From Collinsella sp. zg1085 (lineage in GTDB: Bacteria > Actinomycetota > Coriobacteriia > Coriobacteriales > Coriobacteriaceae), in contig NZ_CP076545.1 of the NCBI RefSeq assembly GCF_018889955.1, positions 868,001 through 932,000 of the forward strand: a DNA stretch of 64,000 nucleotides, given 5' to 3'. A program made the position numbers and the translations under genes. Position 1 is the stretch's first letter, and the number at the start of each line of letters is the position of its first letter. Positions 1 through 9,769 of the stretch are shown piece by piece. Under the pieces are notes generated by a model. That model made no database searches. It saw nothing but the letters and a program-made list of their open reading frames with translations, and was not told where the DNA came from.

Positions 1-2329
1 TGCCGCAGCTGCTGAGGCCGAGGCGCGTCGCCAGGCAGAAGAAGCACGCCGTCAAGCCGAGCTTGAAGCAAAACGCCGCGCCGTTCCAGCAAGCGATTCG
101 GGTTCGCGTTTCCGCTCGCTTCTCGATCAAATTGCGGCACAAGAAGCCGCACTTAAAGAAAAAGAAGAGACGGTAGCACCTGCTCCGTCCGCTGAGCCAC
201 GCAAGAGCGGGCGTTCACGCAAGGGTGAGCGAAACGAGCGTAAAAACGAAAGCCCTCGTGAGGCAGCCCCGCGTCGTCGTAGCAGTGCACAACCTGCAAT
301 TCCTGCAGGTCTTGATGTTCCCTCACCAGAAAAAGCCTCCAAGAAAAAGCGTCGTGGACCTGCTCATACCGAGGAAGACCATTATGCTCGTATGGCACGC
401 GAGGCAGAAGAATACAGCCGCGAGCGGGTTCTTGAAGAAGCACGCGCAGCAGTTGAGGAAGCAAGTCGCGAGAGTACGGGCCGTCGTAAAAAGCGCAAAG
501 AGAAGCGTGAGCGTGAAGCTGCAGCCGCTCAGCAAGAGCGCAAGATTGAAGAGGCAAAAGCACAAGGTCTCTCACCAGATGAGCTGGATGCAATTCGTGT
601 AACTGAAGGCATTACGGTTGCTGAGCTTGCAGAAGCTATGGATGTCAATCCAAACGACATTATCAAGCGCCTCTTCTTGCTGGGAACACCGCTCACTATG
701 ACGCAAACGATGTCAAATGAGCTTGTTGAGCTTGTGGCTGATGATATGGGGCGCCAAATCAAGATTGTGAGCCCCGAAGAAGAGAATAGCTTTAGCTTCT
801 ACGATGACCCCAATGACTTGGTGCCTCGCCCGCCTGTTGTTACGGTTATGGGCCACGTTGACCACGGCAAAACATCGCTTTTGGACGCAATTCGCCATAC
901 GGGCGTTACAGCAACTGAGGCAGGCGGCATAACGCAGCATATCGGTGCTTCGCAGGTTTCAATCAACGATCGCATTATTACGTTTGTTGATACACCTGGT
1001 CATGAGGCATTTACGGCTATGCGTGCCCGTGGTGCTAAGGTAACAGACGTTGTTGTGTTGGTTGTTGCTGCTGATGACGGCGTTATGCCGCAAACTGTTG
1101 AGGCTATCAACCACTCTAAAGCAGCTGGGGTACCTATTGTAGTTGCGGTAAACAAATGCGATAAGCCAGATGCTAACCCTGATCGCGTTCGTCAAGAACT
1201 AACCGAATACGGCGTCATTCCTGAGGAATGGGGCGGTCAGAACATGTTTGTTAACGTAAGTGCTAAGCAGGGTGAAGGCATTGATGATTTGCTTGAAACC
1301 ATTTTGCTGCAATCAGATGTACTCGAGCTTAAAGCTAACCCGGATACCTTTGCCTCTGGTTATATCTTAGAAGGAAAACTTGATCGCGGTCGTGGCTCGG
1401 TGGCAACCCTTTTGGTTGCACGCGGTACACTGCATGTTGGCGATGCCTTGGTGGCAGGTCAGTGCTGGGGTCGTGTGCGTGCTATGCTCAACCCGCGTGG
1501 TGAGCAGGTAAGCGTTGCTACACCATCAGACCCTGTTGAGATTTTGGGTCTCTCGGCGGTGCCGGGCGCAGGCGATGAGTTCCGTGTCTTTGAAGATGAC
1601 CGTGATGCCCGTGATTTGGCTGAGCAACGTGCTCTCAAAGCGCGTATCGAGGAGCAAAATAAGGTCAAGCACGTAACCTTAGAAACGCTCTTTACTGAGA
1701 TGAACAACAACGAACTAAGCGAGCTTAACCTAGTGGTTAAGGCTGATGTTCAGGGCTCCATTGAGGCACTTGCCGATGCACTAGCCAAGATGGACCAGTC
1801 TGAGGTTCGCATTAACATCATTCACTCAGCAGTAGGCGCCATCTCAGAAACCGATGTTACGCTCGCTGCTGCTTCAAACGCCATTATTGTTGGCTTTGGT
1901 GTACGCCCGCAGGGTAAGGCACGTGACCTAGCTGAGCGGGAGCAGGTGCAAATTAAGACCTACTCCATCATCTACAAGGCAATTGAGGATATTGATGCCG
2001 CGCGTATTGGTATGCTCAAGCCCACCGAAGAAGAGATTCAAACTGGTTCTGCTGAGGTTCGCGATACCTTCCGGGTACCCAAGGCTGGCCTCATTGCAGG
2101 TTGCATGGTTATCGAGGGAGAAATTTCACGTGACGACAAGGTTCGCGTTGTGCGTGACGGTGTGGTTATCTTCGACGGTGTCTTTGGCTCCATGCGTCGC
2201 TTCAAAGACGATGTAAAGGTAGTCAAGTCTGGCTATGAATGCGGTCTTGGTATCGAGAAGTACCAGGACATCAAAGTGGGCGATATCCTTGAAGCATATA
2301 AGATTGTTGAGGTTGCTCGTACCGAGTAG
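1..2329 (+). CDS. infB: Translation initiation factor IF-2 (5' end cut by window)
   Basis: GTPase that places initiator fMet-tRNA on the 30S subunit and promotes subunit joining. The frame is already open at base 2, so the gene starts before the window; about 775 residues are visible. They begin with the charged, Ala/Glu/Arg-rich N-terminal region typical of IF-2. An IF2_N-like segment follows at about 570-690, then the G domain with GHVDHGKT (about 851-874), DTPGHEAF and NKCD, and then the beta-barrel and C-terminal tRNA-binding domains. The first internal ATG is at 392, but the coding character continues upstream of it, so it is not the start. rbfA follows after 15 bp, as in the widespread nusA-infB-rbfA operon. 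No frameshift is seen. Confidence 0.97.
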   Translation, partial: AAAAEAEARRQAEEARRQAELEAKRRAVPASDSGSRFRSLLDQIAAQEAALKEKEETVAPAPSAEPRKSGRSRKGERNERKNESPREAAPRRRSSAQPAIPAGLDVPSPEKASKKKRRGPAHTEEDHYARMAREAEEYSRERVLEEARAAVEEASRESTGRRKKRKEKREREAAAAQQERKIEEAKAQGLSPDELDAIRVTEGITVAELAEAMDVNPNDIIKRLFLLGTPLTMTQTMSNELVELVADDMGRQIKIVSPEEENSFSFYDDPNDLVPRPPVVTVMGHVDHGKTSLLDAIRHTGVTATEAGGITQHIGASQVSINDRIITFVDTPGHEAFTAMRARGAKVTDVVVLVVAADDGVMPQTVEAINHSKAAGVPIVVAVNKCDKPDANPDRVRQELTEYGVIPEEWGGQNMFVNVSAKQGEGIDDLLETILLQSDVLELKANPDTFASGYILEGKLDRGRGSVATLLVARGTLHVGDALVAGQCWGRVRAMLNPRGEQVSVATPSDPVEILGLSAVPGAGDEFRVFEDDRDARDLAEQRALKARIEEQNKVKHVTLETLFTEMNNNELSELNLVVKADVQGSIEALADALAKMDQSEVRINIIHSAVGAISETDVTLAAASNAIIVGFGVRPQGKARDLAEREQVQIKTYSIIYKAIEDIDAARIGMLKPTEEEIQTGSAEVRDTFRVPKAGLIAGCMVIEGEISRDDKVRVVRDGVVIFDGVFGSMRRFKDDVKVVKSGYECGLGIEKYQDIKVGDILEAYKIVEVARTE

Positions 2330-2344
2330 GGGAGCTGAGAGTCG

Positions 2345-2764
2345 ATGAAGCAAACACAAGTCACTCGCCGCTTAGGGCATCAACTTCAGGAGAAGTTAGG
2401 TTATCTGCTGTTGTTTGAGATTGCAGACCCGCGTCTTGAGCTGACTACCATTACCGGTGTTGAGGTCTCCCTTGATAGGAGTTATGCCCGCGTATATGTC
2501 AGTGCTGACCCCGCCTCATATGATGAGGTGCTCGAAGCACTCGACTCAGCAAAAGGGCATCTACGGAGCCTTTTAGCGCGCTCGCTTGATTGGCGCGTGG
2601 TGCCCGACCTCGATTTTCGCATTGATGCAACAACGGATGAGGCCGAGCGAATTACTCGAGCACTTGAAGCACGTCCTTCAACGCTTGACATTGAGAAGGA
2701 CGAGGCAGGCTACCCGCTCAAGGCCGAGACTACGCCAGATACAGCTGATGCATATGAGTGCTAA
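2345..2764 (+). CDS. rbfA: 30S ribosome-binding factor RbfA
   Basis: Small KH-fold protein that binds the 30S subunit during late 16S rRNA maturation and helps cold-shock growth. The 139-residue product matches the family in length. It shows the expected opening helix with RRLGHQLQEKLGYLL, then DPRLELTTITGVEVSLD and YARVYVS, and the closing segment with PDLDFRID. A purine-rich GGGGAGCTGAGAG stretch precedes the ATG. The gene lies between infB and the DHH phosphoesterase, the usual neighbourhood. Its 3' end overlaps the start of the next gene by about 11 bp, which suggests translational coupling. Confidence 0.95.
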   Translation: MKQTQVTRRLGHQLQEKLGYLLLFEIADPRLELTTITGVEVSLDRSYARVYVSADPASYDEVLEALDSAKGHLRSLLARSLDWRVVPDLDFRIDATTDEAERITRALEARPSTLDIEKDEAGYPLKAETTPDTADAYEC

Positions 2765-3803
2765 CTCAACATGTACCCAAGCTCGCATGACCACAGTTCA
2801 GCTGTGGGAGCGAGCTTGGTCACTCATTGAAGCTGCTGAGCTCATCGTCATTTCGGGGCATACTAACCCTGATGGAGATGCGTTAGGCGCTGGTCTTGGT
2901 CTTGGTCTTGCACTGCGTGAGACCTTTCCCTTAAAGCGCATCGTCAATTTACTTGCAGATGATGCTTCGGTGCCTCGAATATATCGCTTTATGGCAGGTA
3001 CAGCCGATATGATTCCAGCTTCTGCCTTTGAGGAGACGCCTGATGTATTTATATCGGTTGATGTACCAACGCTTGAGCGCCTACACTATGCTGCCTCAGT
3101 TGCCAAGCGTGCGCGCTCGATTATTGCAATTGATCATCACCCGTGTGAGCATGAGTTTACCGAGCATGTGATACGTATTCCTGAAGCTGCTTCTACCGCG
3201 TCTCTCATTGAAGAGATGCTTGCGGCATACGGAATAACACCCTCACCTGAGGCAGCAACCTGCTTGATGACAGGCTTGGTTACCGATACCGGACGTTTTC
3301 AATATCAAAACGCCAATCCTGCTGCCTTTGCCTGTGCCGCTCGCTTAGTAGATGCGGGAGCAGAACCTGCGCGCATTGCACTTGAGGTATACCAAAGCCA
3401 GCGTCTTGAGTATCTTCAACTTGAGTCACTGGTGATGGGGCGCATTCGCACGCTTGCACACGGATTAATTGCATATAGCTATGTGTATGCGTCTGACCTT
3501 GAGATTTGCGGAGTATCACTCGACGAATGCGATGGTCTTGTTGATGTGGTTCGTTCCGTTGGCGGCACCGAAGTTTGCCTCTTTTTGAAAGAAACCGAGC
3601 CCGGCAATATTCGAGGAAACCTACGCAGTAAAGGAAGCCTTGATATATCGCCCATAGCTCGGTATCTCCAGGGCGGTGGTCACGCGGCGGCGGCTGGTTT
3701 TAGCTTTGCTGGAAGCATCGATGAGGCACTTGTCCACATTTTACCTCGTCTCATCGCACTTGTTGACGAAGCCGGTTTGATGGATACTGAGGTATCGGAA
3801 TAG
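2754..3803 (+). CDS. nrnA: DHH/DHHA1 phosphoesterase, NrnA-like oligoribonuclease / pAp phosphatase
   Basis: Members of this family degrade 2-5 nt RNA fragments (nanoRNase) and dephosphorylate pAp; some act on cyclic dinucleotide products. Motif I is GHTNPDGDALG near residue 35. The name-giving motif IDHHPCEHEFT lies near residue 125. The C-terminal DHHA1 RNA-binding loop is GGGHAAAAGFSF. ATG 2754 (349 residues) is chosen because it overlaps the rbfA stop; ATG 2748 and ATG 2787 are in-frame alternatives, and none has a strong Shine-Dalgarno sequence. The infB-rbfA-nrnA-truB-ribF order is common in Gram-positive bacteria. The exact substrate cannot be read from the sequence. Confidence 0.88.
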   Translation: MSANSTCTQARMTTVQLWERAWSLIEAAELIVISGHTNPDGDALGAGLGLGLALRETFPLKRIVNLLADDASVPRIYRFMAGTADMIPASAFEETPDVFISVDVPTLERLHYAASVAKRARSIIAIDHHPCEHEFTEHVIRIPEAASTASLIEEMLAAYGITPSPEAATCLMTGLVTDTGRFQYQNANPAAFACAARLVDAGAEPARIALEVYQSQRLEYLQLESLVMGRIRTLAHGLIAYSYVYASDLEICGVSLDECDGLVDVVRSVGGTEVCLFLKETEPGNIRGNLRSKGSLDISPIARYLQGGGHAAAAGFSFAGSIDEALVHILPRLIALVDEAGLMDTEVSE

Positions 3804-3806
3804 CAT

Positions 3807-4757
3807 ATGGCAAAAAAATCTGTAGTTTCGCCCATCAACGCTTTGGTGGCTGTTGATAAACCGCTGCATATGAGTTCGCATGATGTCGTTGCCAATGCAC
3901 GGCGCTCCTTGTCGATTCGGCGTATTGGGCACGCAGGAACTCTCGATCCAGCGGCAACAGGCGTCATGATTTTGGGCATTGGGCAGGCTACACGCTTGCT
4001 TGGTCAAATTACCCTCGACAAAAAAAGCTATGTGGCACAAATTAGCTTTGGCATACAAACCACAACAGATGATGCAGAAGGTGACGTAGTGCTGCGCGCT
4101 CCTGTGCCTGATGTGCTTTCAAGTTTTGATTATGCAGCTCGCTTTGTTTCTGGTCTTGTTGGTACATCTAAGCAGGTACCACCGGTGTACTCAGCCATCT
4201 CGATAGATGGCGTGCGTGCATATCGGCGAGCACGCCAAGGTGAAAAGCTTGAGCTTTCGCCACGTCCGATTGAGATTTTTGATGCTCAGCTCATCAATAT
4301 CTCACCTGCTGGAGCAGAACACGCACTTACTTGGACGCTCGCGCTTACCGTAAGTAAGGGAACCTACATACGCGCACTTGCCAGAGACATAGGGCGCAAT
4401 TTAGGGAGTGCAGCTCATATCTCGGCACTTCAAAGAACCGCTTCAGGTTCGATTAGCTTAGATGTGGCGCTTTCGCTTGATAGGCTCAGTGTTGATACGG
4501 TTAAAACACATGCGCTCAATCCGTTAGCTGTGCTTAATATTCCAAGCTTTGATGTGAATGAAGCGCAGCTCATTGATGTTCATGTTGGCCGTTCACTCAC
4601 CGATTTATCTGATTGTCCCGTGGGTAGAATTGGGCTTACCTGTGCAGGCCAGCTGCATGCACTTGCAGCATACGATGGTAAGCACTGTGTTATGGAAACG
4701 GTATTTCCGCAAGCCTTAGATGGCTGTGATGAACATAGACTGAGAGAGGGTCGGTAG
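3807..4757 (+). CDS. truB: tRNA pseudouridine(55) synthase TruB
   Basis: Converts U55 in the T-loop of most tRNAs to pseudouridine. The N-terminal lysine motif is AVDKPLHMSSHDVV. The catalytic aspartate lies in GHAGTLDPAATGVM near residue 45-50. The KSYVAQISFG, PPVYSAISIDG and SKGTYIRALARDIG motifs are all present in order. The 316-residue length allows a PUA-like C-terminal domain after about residue 235. It starts 3 bp after nrnA stops and is followed 3 bp later by the GTG of ribF, so it is co-transcribed with both. No oddities are seen. Confidence 0.96.
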   Translation: MAKKSVVSPINALVAVDKPLHMSSHDVVANARRSLSIRRIGHAGTLDPAATGVMILGIGQATRLLGQITLDKKSYVAQISFGIQTTTDDAEGDVVLRAPVPDVLSSFDYAARFVSGLVGTSKQVPPVYSAISIDGVRAYRRARQGEKLELSPRPIEIFDAQLINISPAGAEHALTWTLALTVSKGTYIRALARDIGRNLGSAAHISALQRTASGSISLDVALSLDRLSVDTVKTHALNPLAVLNIPSFDVNEAQLIDVHVGRSLTDLSDCPVGRIGLTCAGQLHALAAYDGKHCVMETVFPQALDGCDEHRLREGR

Positions 4758-4760
4758 CGC

Positions 4761-5744
4761 GTGGAGTTCTCCCACGATTTTATACCACAAGAATATAGGG
4801 CTCCTGTCATATTCTTTGACGATTCTCAAAGCCCTGAACCAATTAACGCAGTGCTTGCGCTGGGTGTTTTTGATGGTGTGCATCTTGGACATCAACATCT
4901 TTTGCGCGCCGCCATACTCGATGCCCACAATCGTGGAGTTAAAGCTGTTGCGGTGACCTTTGTGCCCGATCCAGATGAGCTTGTATCTGCCAACCCTGCT
5001 CAAAAACTTATGGACACCACCGATCGCTTGCGCGCTCTTAGCCATACAGGGGTTGATGCGGTGTATGTGGTGAGCTTTACTCCTGAGCTTGCCGCTTTCA
5101 ACCACGTTTCTTTTTTTGATAAGGTCATAGGTTCTCGCCTTAATCCGCTCAGCATTCATCTTGGACGTGATGCACGTTTGGGGCGCGCGGGTACTACTAA
5201 CCTTGATGCGCTTAAACGTTGGGGAGCCACTCGTGGTATAGCTGTTGTTGGTCATCAGCTGGTTGAAGATAGTGGTGCCATTATTTCTTCAACACGTATA
5301 CGTCGGGCTTTGCAGGAAGGGCATCTTGAAGAAGCAGAGCGTCTCTTGGGTCGTAATTACGTGGTTCGTGGCTCTGTTGTGCGTGGCCGTGGAGAAGGAA
5401 CTGCTATGGGATTTCCCACAGCAAATATTGCTCGCGCGGCGCATATTCAGTTGCCTAAAGATGGTGTCTATGCCGGTTATGCCTTAACTGAGCAGCAAGG
5501 TATTTGGCCTGCTGCCATTAACGTTGGCGTACCTCCTATGTTTGCTGATAATCCTGATTCAGCTAGTTTAGAGGCAACACTTTTGGGCTTTTCAGGTGAC
5601 TTATATAATCAGCAGCTTTCTATTTGCTTTATGGAGCGTATACGTGCCTCATATAAGTTTAGCTCTATTGATGAGCTTATCCATGCAGTTCAAGCTGATA
5701 TGACAGCAATCCGTGATAGCTATGGGGAAGCGCCCATCAACTAG
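4761..5744 (+). CDS. ribF: Bifunctional riboflavin kinase / FAD synthetase
   Basis: Makes FMN from riboflavin and FAD from FMN. The N-terminal FAD synthetase half carries the nucleotidyltransferase motif GVFDGVHLGHQHLL (about residues 35-48) and SSTRIRRAL near residue 180. The C-terminal riboflavin kinase half carries GRGEGTAMGFPTANI (about residues 210-225) and the later DGVYAGYA segment. It begins at a GTG three bases after the truB stop, with GAGAGGG just upstream inside truB. The 327-residue length fits the fused bacterial enzyme. The truB-ribF pair is highly conserved in bacteria. Confidence 0.95.
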   Translation: MEFSHDFIPQEYRAPVIFFDDSQSPEPINAVLALGVFDGVHLGHQHLLRAAILDAHNRGVKAVAVTFVPDPDELVSANPAQKLMDTTDRLRALSHTGVDAVYVVSFTPELAAFNHVSFFDKVIGSRLNPLSIHLGRDARLGRAGTTNLDALKRWGATRGIAVVGHQLVEDSGAIISSTRIRRALQEGHLEEAERLLGRNYVVRGSVVRGRGEGTAMGFPTANIARAAHIQLPKDGVYAGYALTEQQGIWPAAINVGVPPMFADNPDSASLEATLLGFSGDLYNQQLSICFMERIRASYKFSSIDELIHAVQADMTAIRDSYGEAPIN

Positions 5745-5810
5745 CGCACACAGGTACTTCGGGTTAGGATAGATAAAGGTTTTCTCAATACAAGAAAGGT
5801 GGCAGATGCG

Positions 5811-7805
5811 GTGATTACCGACGAAGATCGTGAACGTGTTCGTGCTGCTACTGACTTGGTTGAGCTCGTGCAAGAAACAGTTGAACTCAAACCACGCGGA
5901 CATGAGTTTTGGGGCTGCTGCCCGTTTCATGGTGAAAAGACCCCAAGCTTTCATATTATTCCGGCAACACAGATTTGGCACTGCTTTGGCTGCGGTGAGG
6001 GTGGAGATATTTTTTCGTATATCATGCGCCGCGAAAACCTAGGCTTTGTTGAGGCTATCCACTATCTTGCTGAGCGTGCAGGAATTGAACTTCATGAAGT
6101 TGGCAACCAGCAACCGCGTGGCACAAAACGCTCTCGCCTGATTGCTGTTTGTGAGGCAACTCAGGCCTTTTATCACACCATGCTTATGCGCGGAAAAGAC
6201 GGGGCAGGGAGACAGTATTGTGCCGAGCGCGGTCTTGGTGCAGATATTTGCAAACGGTATCACCTTGGTTATGCACCGGGACACTCAGCGCTCGTTTCTC
6301 ATCTTACAAGCTTAGGCTTTAGTGCGCGTGAAATGATTGATGCAAACGTGGCGCTCGCTCGAGGTGGGCGTCGTTTAGTTGACCGCTTTTATGAGCGCGT
6401 CATGTTTCCCATCTTTGACGAGCAGAGTCATTGTATTGCTTTTGGTGGGCGCATTACTGGGGCAGGTGAGCCAAAGTATCTCAATACCGCTGAAACCACG
6501 CTGTTTCATAAGAAGAAAAACCTCTACGGCTTTAACTGGGCAAAAGAGGGGATAGTTGCCAAAAATGAGGTAATTGTTGTTGAGGGCTACACCGATGCCA
6601 TTGCCTGCTGGGAGGCAGGTATACATCATGTGGTGGCAACCTTGGGCACCGCTCTCACCGAGCATCACGTAAAAACCCTTAATCGTTTTGCAAAGCGCAT
6701 TGTGTATCTTTTTGATGGTGATGCTGCTGGTCAGGCTGCTGCCGAGCGTGCACTTCATGTCATTGAGCTTGGTGATATGGATTTGCGCTGTGTTATCTTG
6801 CCAGACAACCTTGACCCCTTTGATTTTTTGCAAACACATGACGCGGCTGAGCTTGAGAAACGTATCGAGACGGCAGAGCCTTTAATTGATTTTGTGCTGC
6901 GCAAACTAGGCGAACGCAGTGATACAACAACACCAGGCGGGCGTGCAAATGCACTTGAAGAGGCACTTCGCCTCATATATCCCCTGCGTGAGAGTTATTT
7001 GATTGATAGCTATTATGTTCAGATTGCTGATTTTATTGGTGTGGATAGCACATTGGTACGAGAGGCTGCACCCCGTGTTTTTCGTGAGGTAAACAAAGAG
7101 CGCTCGCGTGCAAAAGAACGAGAACAGCGTGCGCAATATACATCTCAAACACGTGCACAAAGCATGCCGCAAGCACAAATGAATAGCCAGCAAGCAACAG
7201 GTATTGCGAATTCTGAGGCAGGGCAAGTAAGAGACGCTCATCAAAACTCTCAAGAGACTCAGGCACAAGCATATACAGAAGCAGTGGCTCAGCCTTTGAT
7301 GTTATCCGATTTAGAGCGCCGTTCACTTCAATGTGAGCGTGAGCTACTATCACTCATGACGGCATTCCCAGATAGTTTTCGGTCCTTTGCGCATAGAATC
7401 AGCGACCTCACCTGGATTGATACGCGAAGTGAGGCTATTGCCTGGGCTGTGCTTGCAACACCTGAAGGAAGCTCGGTTGCAGACGTTATGCAGGCAGTTC
7501 GTTTGGTCTGTCCTCAGGTGGTTGAGCTGGCAGGAACCGGGACACTCGGCACAACGAGTGCACATCCAACCGATACCACCATTGCATTTTTGCTGGATAC
7601 ACTTGAGATGTACACCGTAAAGCGCCATCTTAAATCAATTCAAGCGCAGCTCAGGAGTAATCAAGTGGCCTCAGTTGATGAGCGACGCACACTTACCATT
7701 CAAGCAACACAAGAGGCACGCCGGTTGCGCGAGCTTGAACAATCAGTTGAGGGTGTTGCCAACCCATTTCGAGTAAACCTAGATACCTCTCATTCCTCTG
7801 CATAA
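5811..7805 (+). CDS. dnaG: DNA primase DnaG
   Basis: Synthesises RNA primers for chromosome replication. An N-terminal CHC2 zinc finger is visible (CCPFHGEKTPSF followed by WHCFGCGEGG, about residues 35-65). The Toprim domain carries VVEGYTDAI and LFDGDAAGQAA. After about residue 420 there is a Gln/Ala-rich linker and a C-terminal helicase-interaction region. An upstream GTG at 5799 is in frame. GTG 5811 is preferred because AAAGGTGG at 5796-5803 then sits about 8 nt away; this gives 664 residues starting MITDEDRERV. rpoD follows after 69 bp, repeating the classic dnaG-rpoD macromolecular synthesis pair. Confidence 0.95.
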   Translation: MITDEDRERVRAATDLVELVQETVELKPRGHEFWGCCPFHGEKTPSFHIIPATQIWHCFGCGEGGDIFSYIMRRENLGFVEAIHYLAERAGIELHEVGNQQPRGTKRSRLIAVCEATQAFYHTMLMRGKDGAGRQYCAERGLGADICKRYHLGYAPGHSALVSHLTSLGFSAREMIDANVALARGGRRLVDRFYERVMFPIFDEQSHCIAFGGRITGAGEPKYLNTAETTLFHKKKNLYGFNWAKEGIVAKNEVIVVEGYTDAIACWEAGIHHVVATLGTALTEHHVKTLNRFAKRIVYLFDGDAAGQAAAERALHVIELGDMDLRCVILPDNLDPFDFLQTHDAAELEKRIETAEPLIDFVLRKLGERSDTTTPGGRANALEEALRLIYPLRESYLIDSYYVQIADFIGVDSTLVREAAPRVFREVNKERSRAKEREQRAQYTSQTRAQSMPQAQMNSQQATGIANSEAGQVRDAHQNSQETQAQAYTEAVAQPLMLSDLERRSLQCERELLSLMTAFPDSFRSFAHRISDLTWIDTRSEAIAWAVLATPEGSSVADVMQAVRLVCPQVVELAGTGTLGTTSAHPTDTTIAFLLDTLEMYTVKRHLKSIQAQLRSNQVASVDERRTLTIQATQEARRLRELEQSVEGVANPFRVNLDTSHSSA

Positions 7806-7874
7806 ATTCGTGGCTGGTAGGGTAGAGAAAAATATGCTAAAGTGTCTGGTCTATGTCTATGGAGGGAGTTGTCT

Positions 7875-9215
7875 GTGCCGAAAAAAACCGGAAGCACGGA
7901 TTCTGAACTTGATTCCTATGTTGCCAAGCTGATAAGCACTGGCGATGCCAAAGGAAGCGTCACAGAAGACGATATTCAAATCGCTCTCAAAACTATTGAC
8001 GTCACTGATAAACAGTTGAGTGCTGTATATCAGACGCTTCGCAATAACGGTATTGAGATTATTTCAGCGGTAGAAGATGACGACGCGGTAAGCGATTTAG
8101 ATGATGACCCCGTAGTCCATCATGATGATATTGATTTGGACGGCGAGGGTGAGTCAACAGAGGACCATGACATCAGAGTTGCCAAGATGGCTGATGCTGA
8201 GATGTCAAGCGAGAAGCCTAAGAAGAAGGCTCGAGCGCGTACCACGCGCGCACGGTCGAGGGTTCGCGGAATTGATGCAACCACTGTTATGCTTACCGGT
8301 GACCCGGTACGCATGTACCTCAAAGAAATTGGAAAGGTTGACCTGCTAACAGCAGCAGATGAGGTTGACCTTGCTATGAAAATCGAGGCTGGTCTTGAGG
8401 CTGCCGATAAACTCGAAGCACAAGATGCTGGCGAGCTAACGCTTACGCGTGCTGAGATGCGCCGCTTAATGCGCGTTGAGCAAGTAGGTCTTGATGCTAA
8501 GCAAGCACTTATTAGTGCAAATCTTCGCCTTGTGGTTTCAATTGCAAAGCGCTATGTTGGGCGCGGCATGCTGTTTCTTGATTTGATTCAAGAGGGCAAT
8601 TTGGGCTTGATTCGCGCGGTTGAAAAGTTTGACTACGAAAAAGGCTTTAAGTTCTCAACCTATGCAACATGGTGGATTCGCCAAGCTATTACCCGTGCTA
8701 TTGCAGATCAGGCTCGTACTATCCGTATTCCTGTTCATATGGTTGAAACCATCAACAAGCTTGTGCGCGTTCAGCGGCAGCTGCTTCAAGATTTAGGGCG
8801 CGACCCGTCTCCTGAAGAGATTGGTGCTGAGATGGATATGAGCGCCGATCGAGTACGTGAGATTCAAAAGATTAGCCAAGAGCCCGTATCTCTTGAAACA
8901 CCCATTGGTGAAGAAGAAGATTCGCAGCTAGGCGACTTTATCGAAGATGCACAAGCGGTTGTTCCGCCTGAGGCAGCAAGTTTCTCTATGCTGCAAGAAC
9001 AGCTTACCCAGGTGCTTGATGGTTTGGCTGAGCGCGAGCGCAAGGTTATTGAGCTACGCTTTGGTTTAGCTGATGGACATCCTCGCACGCTGGAAGAAGT
9101 TGGCCGTGAGTTTGGTGTGACGCGCGAGCGTATTCGCCAAATTGAAAGTAAAACCTTGGCGAAGCTGCGCCATCCCAGTCGCTCAAGCAAGTTGAAAGAC
9201 TATATCGAAGGCTAG
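7875..9215 (+). CDS. rpoD: RNA polymerase primary sigma factor (sigma-70, RpoD/SigA)
   Basis: Housekeeping sigma factor that directs RNA polymerase to -35/-10 promoters. A divergent, acidic N-terminus and a Lys/Arg patch precede region 1.2 ([16 protein letters not shown]). Regions 2.1-2.4 read [20 protein letters not shown] through [14 protein letters not shown]. Region 3 follows, and region 4.2 holds [23 protein letters not shown] 7875 is chosen over the upstream GTG 7842 because GGAGGGAG at 7861-7868 fits it; the product is 446 residues. A TATGCT at 7833-7838 between dnaG and rpoD could be a -10 of an internal promoter, but no good -35 is seen. A strong terminator follows. Confidence 0.96.
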   Translation: MPKKTGSTDSELDSYVAKLISTGDAKGSVTEDDIQIALKTIDVTDKQLSAVYQTLRNNGIEIISAVEDDDAVSDLDDDPVVHHDDIDLDGEGESTEDHDIRVAKMADAEMSSEKPKKKARARTTRARSRVRGIDATTVMLTGDPVRMYLKEIGKVDLLTAADEVDLAMKIEAGLEAADKLEAQDAGELTLTRAEMRRLMRVEQVGLDAKQALISANLRLVVSIAKRYVGRGMLFLDLIQEGNLGLIRAVEKFDYEKGFKFSTYATWWIRQAITRAIADQARTIRIPVHMVETINKLVRVQRQLLQDLGRDPSPEEIGAEMDMSADRVREIQKISQEPVSLETPIGEEEDSQLGDFIEDAQAVVPPEAASFSMLQEQLTQVLDGLAERERKVIELRFGLADGHPRTLEEVGREFGVTRERIRQIESKTLAKLRHPSRSSKLKDYIEG

Positions 9216-9251
9216 TTTTTCAAGTATTGCTATTGCTATATGTACGTATTG

Positions 9252-9285
9252 ACGTGCGCAGGCATAGGGTCTGCGCACGTTTTTT
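9252..9285 (+). terminator. Rho-independent terminator after rpoD
   Basis: A perfect 10-bp stem (9252-9261 with 9271-9280, ACGTGCGCAG / CTGCGCACGT) and a 9-nt loop are followed by a run of T beginning within the stem end. It lies 36 bp after the rpoD stop and closes the infB-to-rpoD run of genes. Confidence 0.93.
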
Positions 9286-9302
9286 ATTTAGGTCATGTAT
9301 CT

Positions 9303-9329
9303 TAAATAAAAAAACCCGCCGAAGCGGGT
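9303..9329 (-). terminator. Rho-independent terminator of tRNA-Asn
   Basis: Read on the - strand: a 6-bp stem ACCCGC / GCGGGT closed by a TTCG tetraloop (9314-9329), then a run of seven T and ATTT. It lies 11 bp beyond the CCA end of the tRNA and faces the rpoD terminator, so convergent transcription is blocked from both sides. Confidence 0.9.
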
Positions 9330-9339
9330 ATGAAAGTTC

Positions 9340-9414
9340 TGGCTCCTCGGGTAGGACTCGAACCTACAACAGCGCGGTTAACAGCCGCGTGCTCTACCAT
9401 TGAGCTACCGAGGA
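9340..9414 (-). tRNA. tRNA-Asn (anticodon GTT)
   Basis: On the - strand the acceptor arm TCCTCGG (9414-9408) pairs with CCGAGGA (9350-9344). The D-loop has AGCTCAATGGTAGAGC. The anticodon loop is CTGTTAA (9384-9378), giving anticodon GTT. The T arm contains GTAGGTTCGAGTCCTAC. The terminal CCA is encoded (9342-9340). The tRNA has its own promoter and terminator. Confidence 0.96.
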
Positions 9415-9444
9415 ATTCGGCGTTGTTCGCAAAGAACGTAGTTA

Positions 9445-9472
9445 AGTATAAGGATTTCAAAGAACAATACAA
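9445..9472 (-). promoter_or_regulatory. Sigma-70 promoter for tRNA-Asn
   Basis: On the - strand TTGTAT (9472-9467) is separated by 16 bp from TATACT (9450-9445). The -10 lies 30 bp before the first tRNA base. Sequence match only. Confidence 0.65.
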
Positions 9473-9678
9473 GCCCCAAATTCAAATTTTTTCGAGCCTC
9501 AGTTTTCGCATGGGTCTAACACGTAAGGCATGTGTTGTCTTGAAGCTGTGAAGCATTCATACGTTTTGGTTTTAGCCCGCGCAAGGCCTGAAGAGATGCT
9601 ACACTTGCCACGACCTTTAAGCGTCGGTACGAGATACCCGCAAGGTGCCATAGAATAGCTGCGTGCTATATACCTGCT

Positions 9679-9717
9679 GATGTCTCGCCGTATGTGGTCG
9701 GGCATCTATTTTTTTTT
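9679..9717 (+). promoter_or_regulatory. pyr operon leader with intrinsic terminator/attenuator
   Basis: The 355 bp between tRNA-Asn and pyrR hold no gene. Near the end, GATGTCTCGCC (9679-9689) pairs, with G-U wobbles and one mismatch, with GGTCGGGCATC (9696-9706). A run of nine T (9709-9717) follows, all 53 bp before the pyrR start. No gene needs a terminator here on the + strand, so it most likely acts as an attenuator of the pyr operon. Upstream, CACTTGC near 9603 and GCAAGGTG near 9640 can pair into an alternative hairpin. An exact match to the Bacillus PyrR-binding loop was not found, so PyrR control is inferred from context. Confidence 0.65.
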
Positions 9718-9769
9718 GGCGCATGGATAGACTCAGCACCATGTGTCAAGAACAAAAGAAAGGGGTCTC

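Noticed and set aside
4716-5255. 179-codon - strand open frame inside ribF
   Set aside because: Shadow of ribF; Ser/Lys/Ile-rich without domains.
9340-9414. tRNA-Asn as a possible attachment site for an integrated element
   Set aside because: No integrase, direct repeat or foreign genes flank it; both neighbours are core genes.
9330-9551. Open frame of 73 codons over the tRNA region with a PRVGLEPTT-type start
   Set aside because: It is the well-known false ORF produced by translating a tRNA gene region; no independent coding support.
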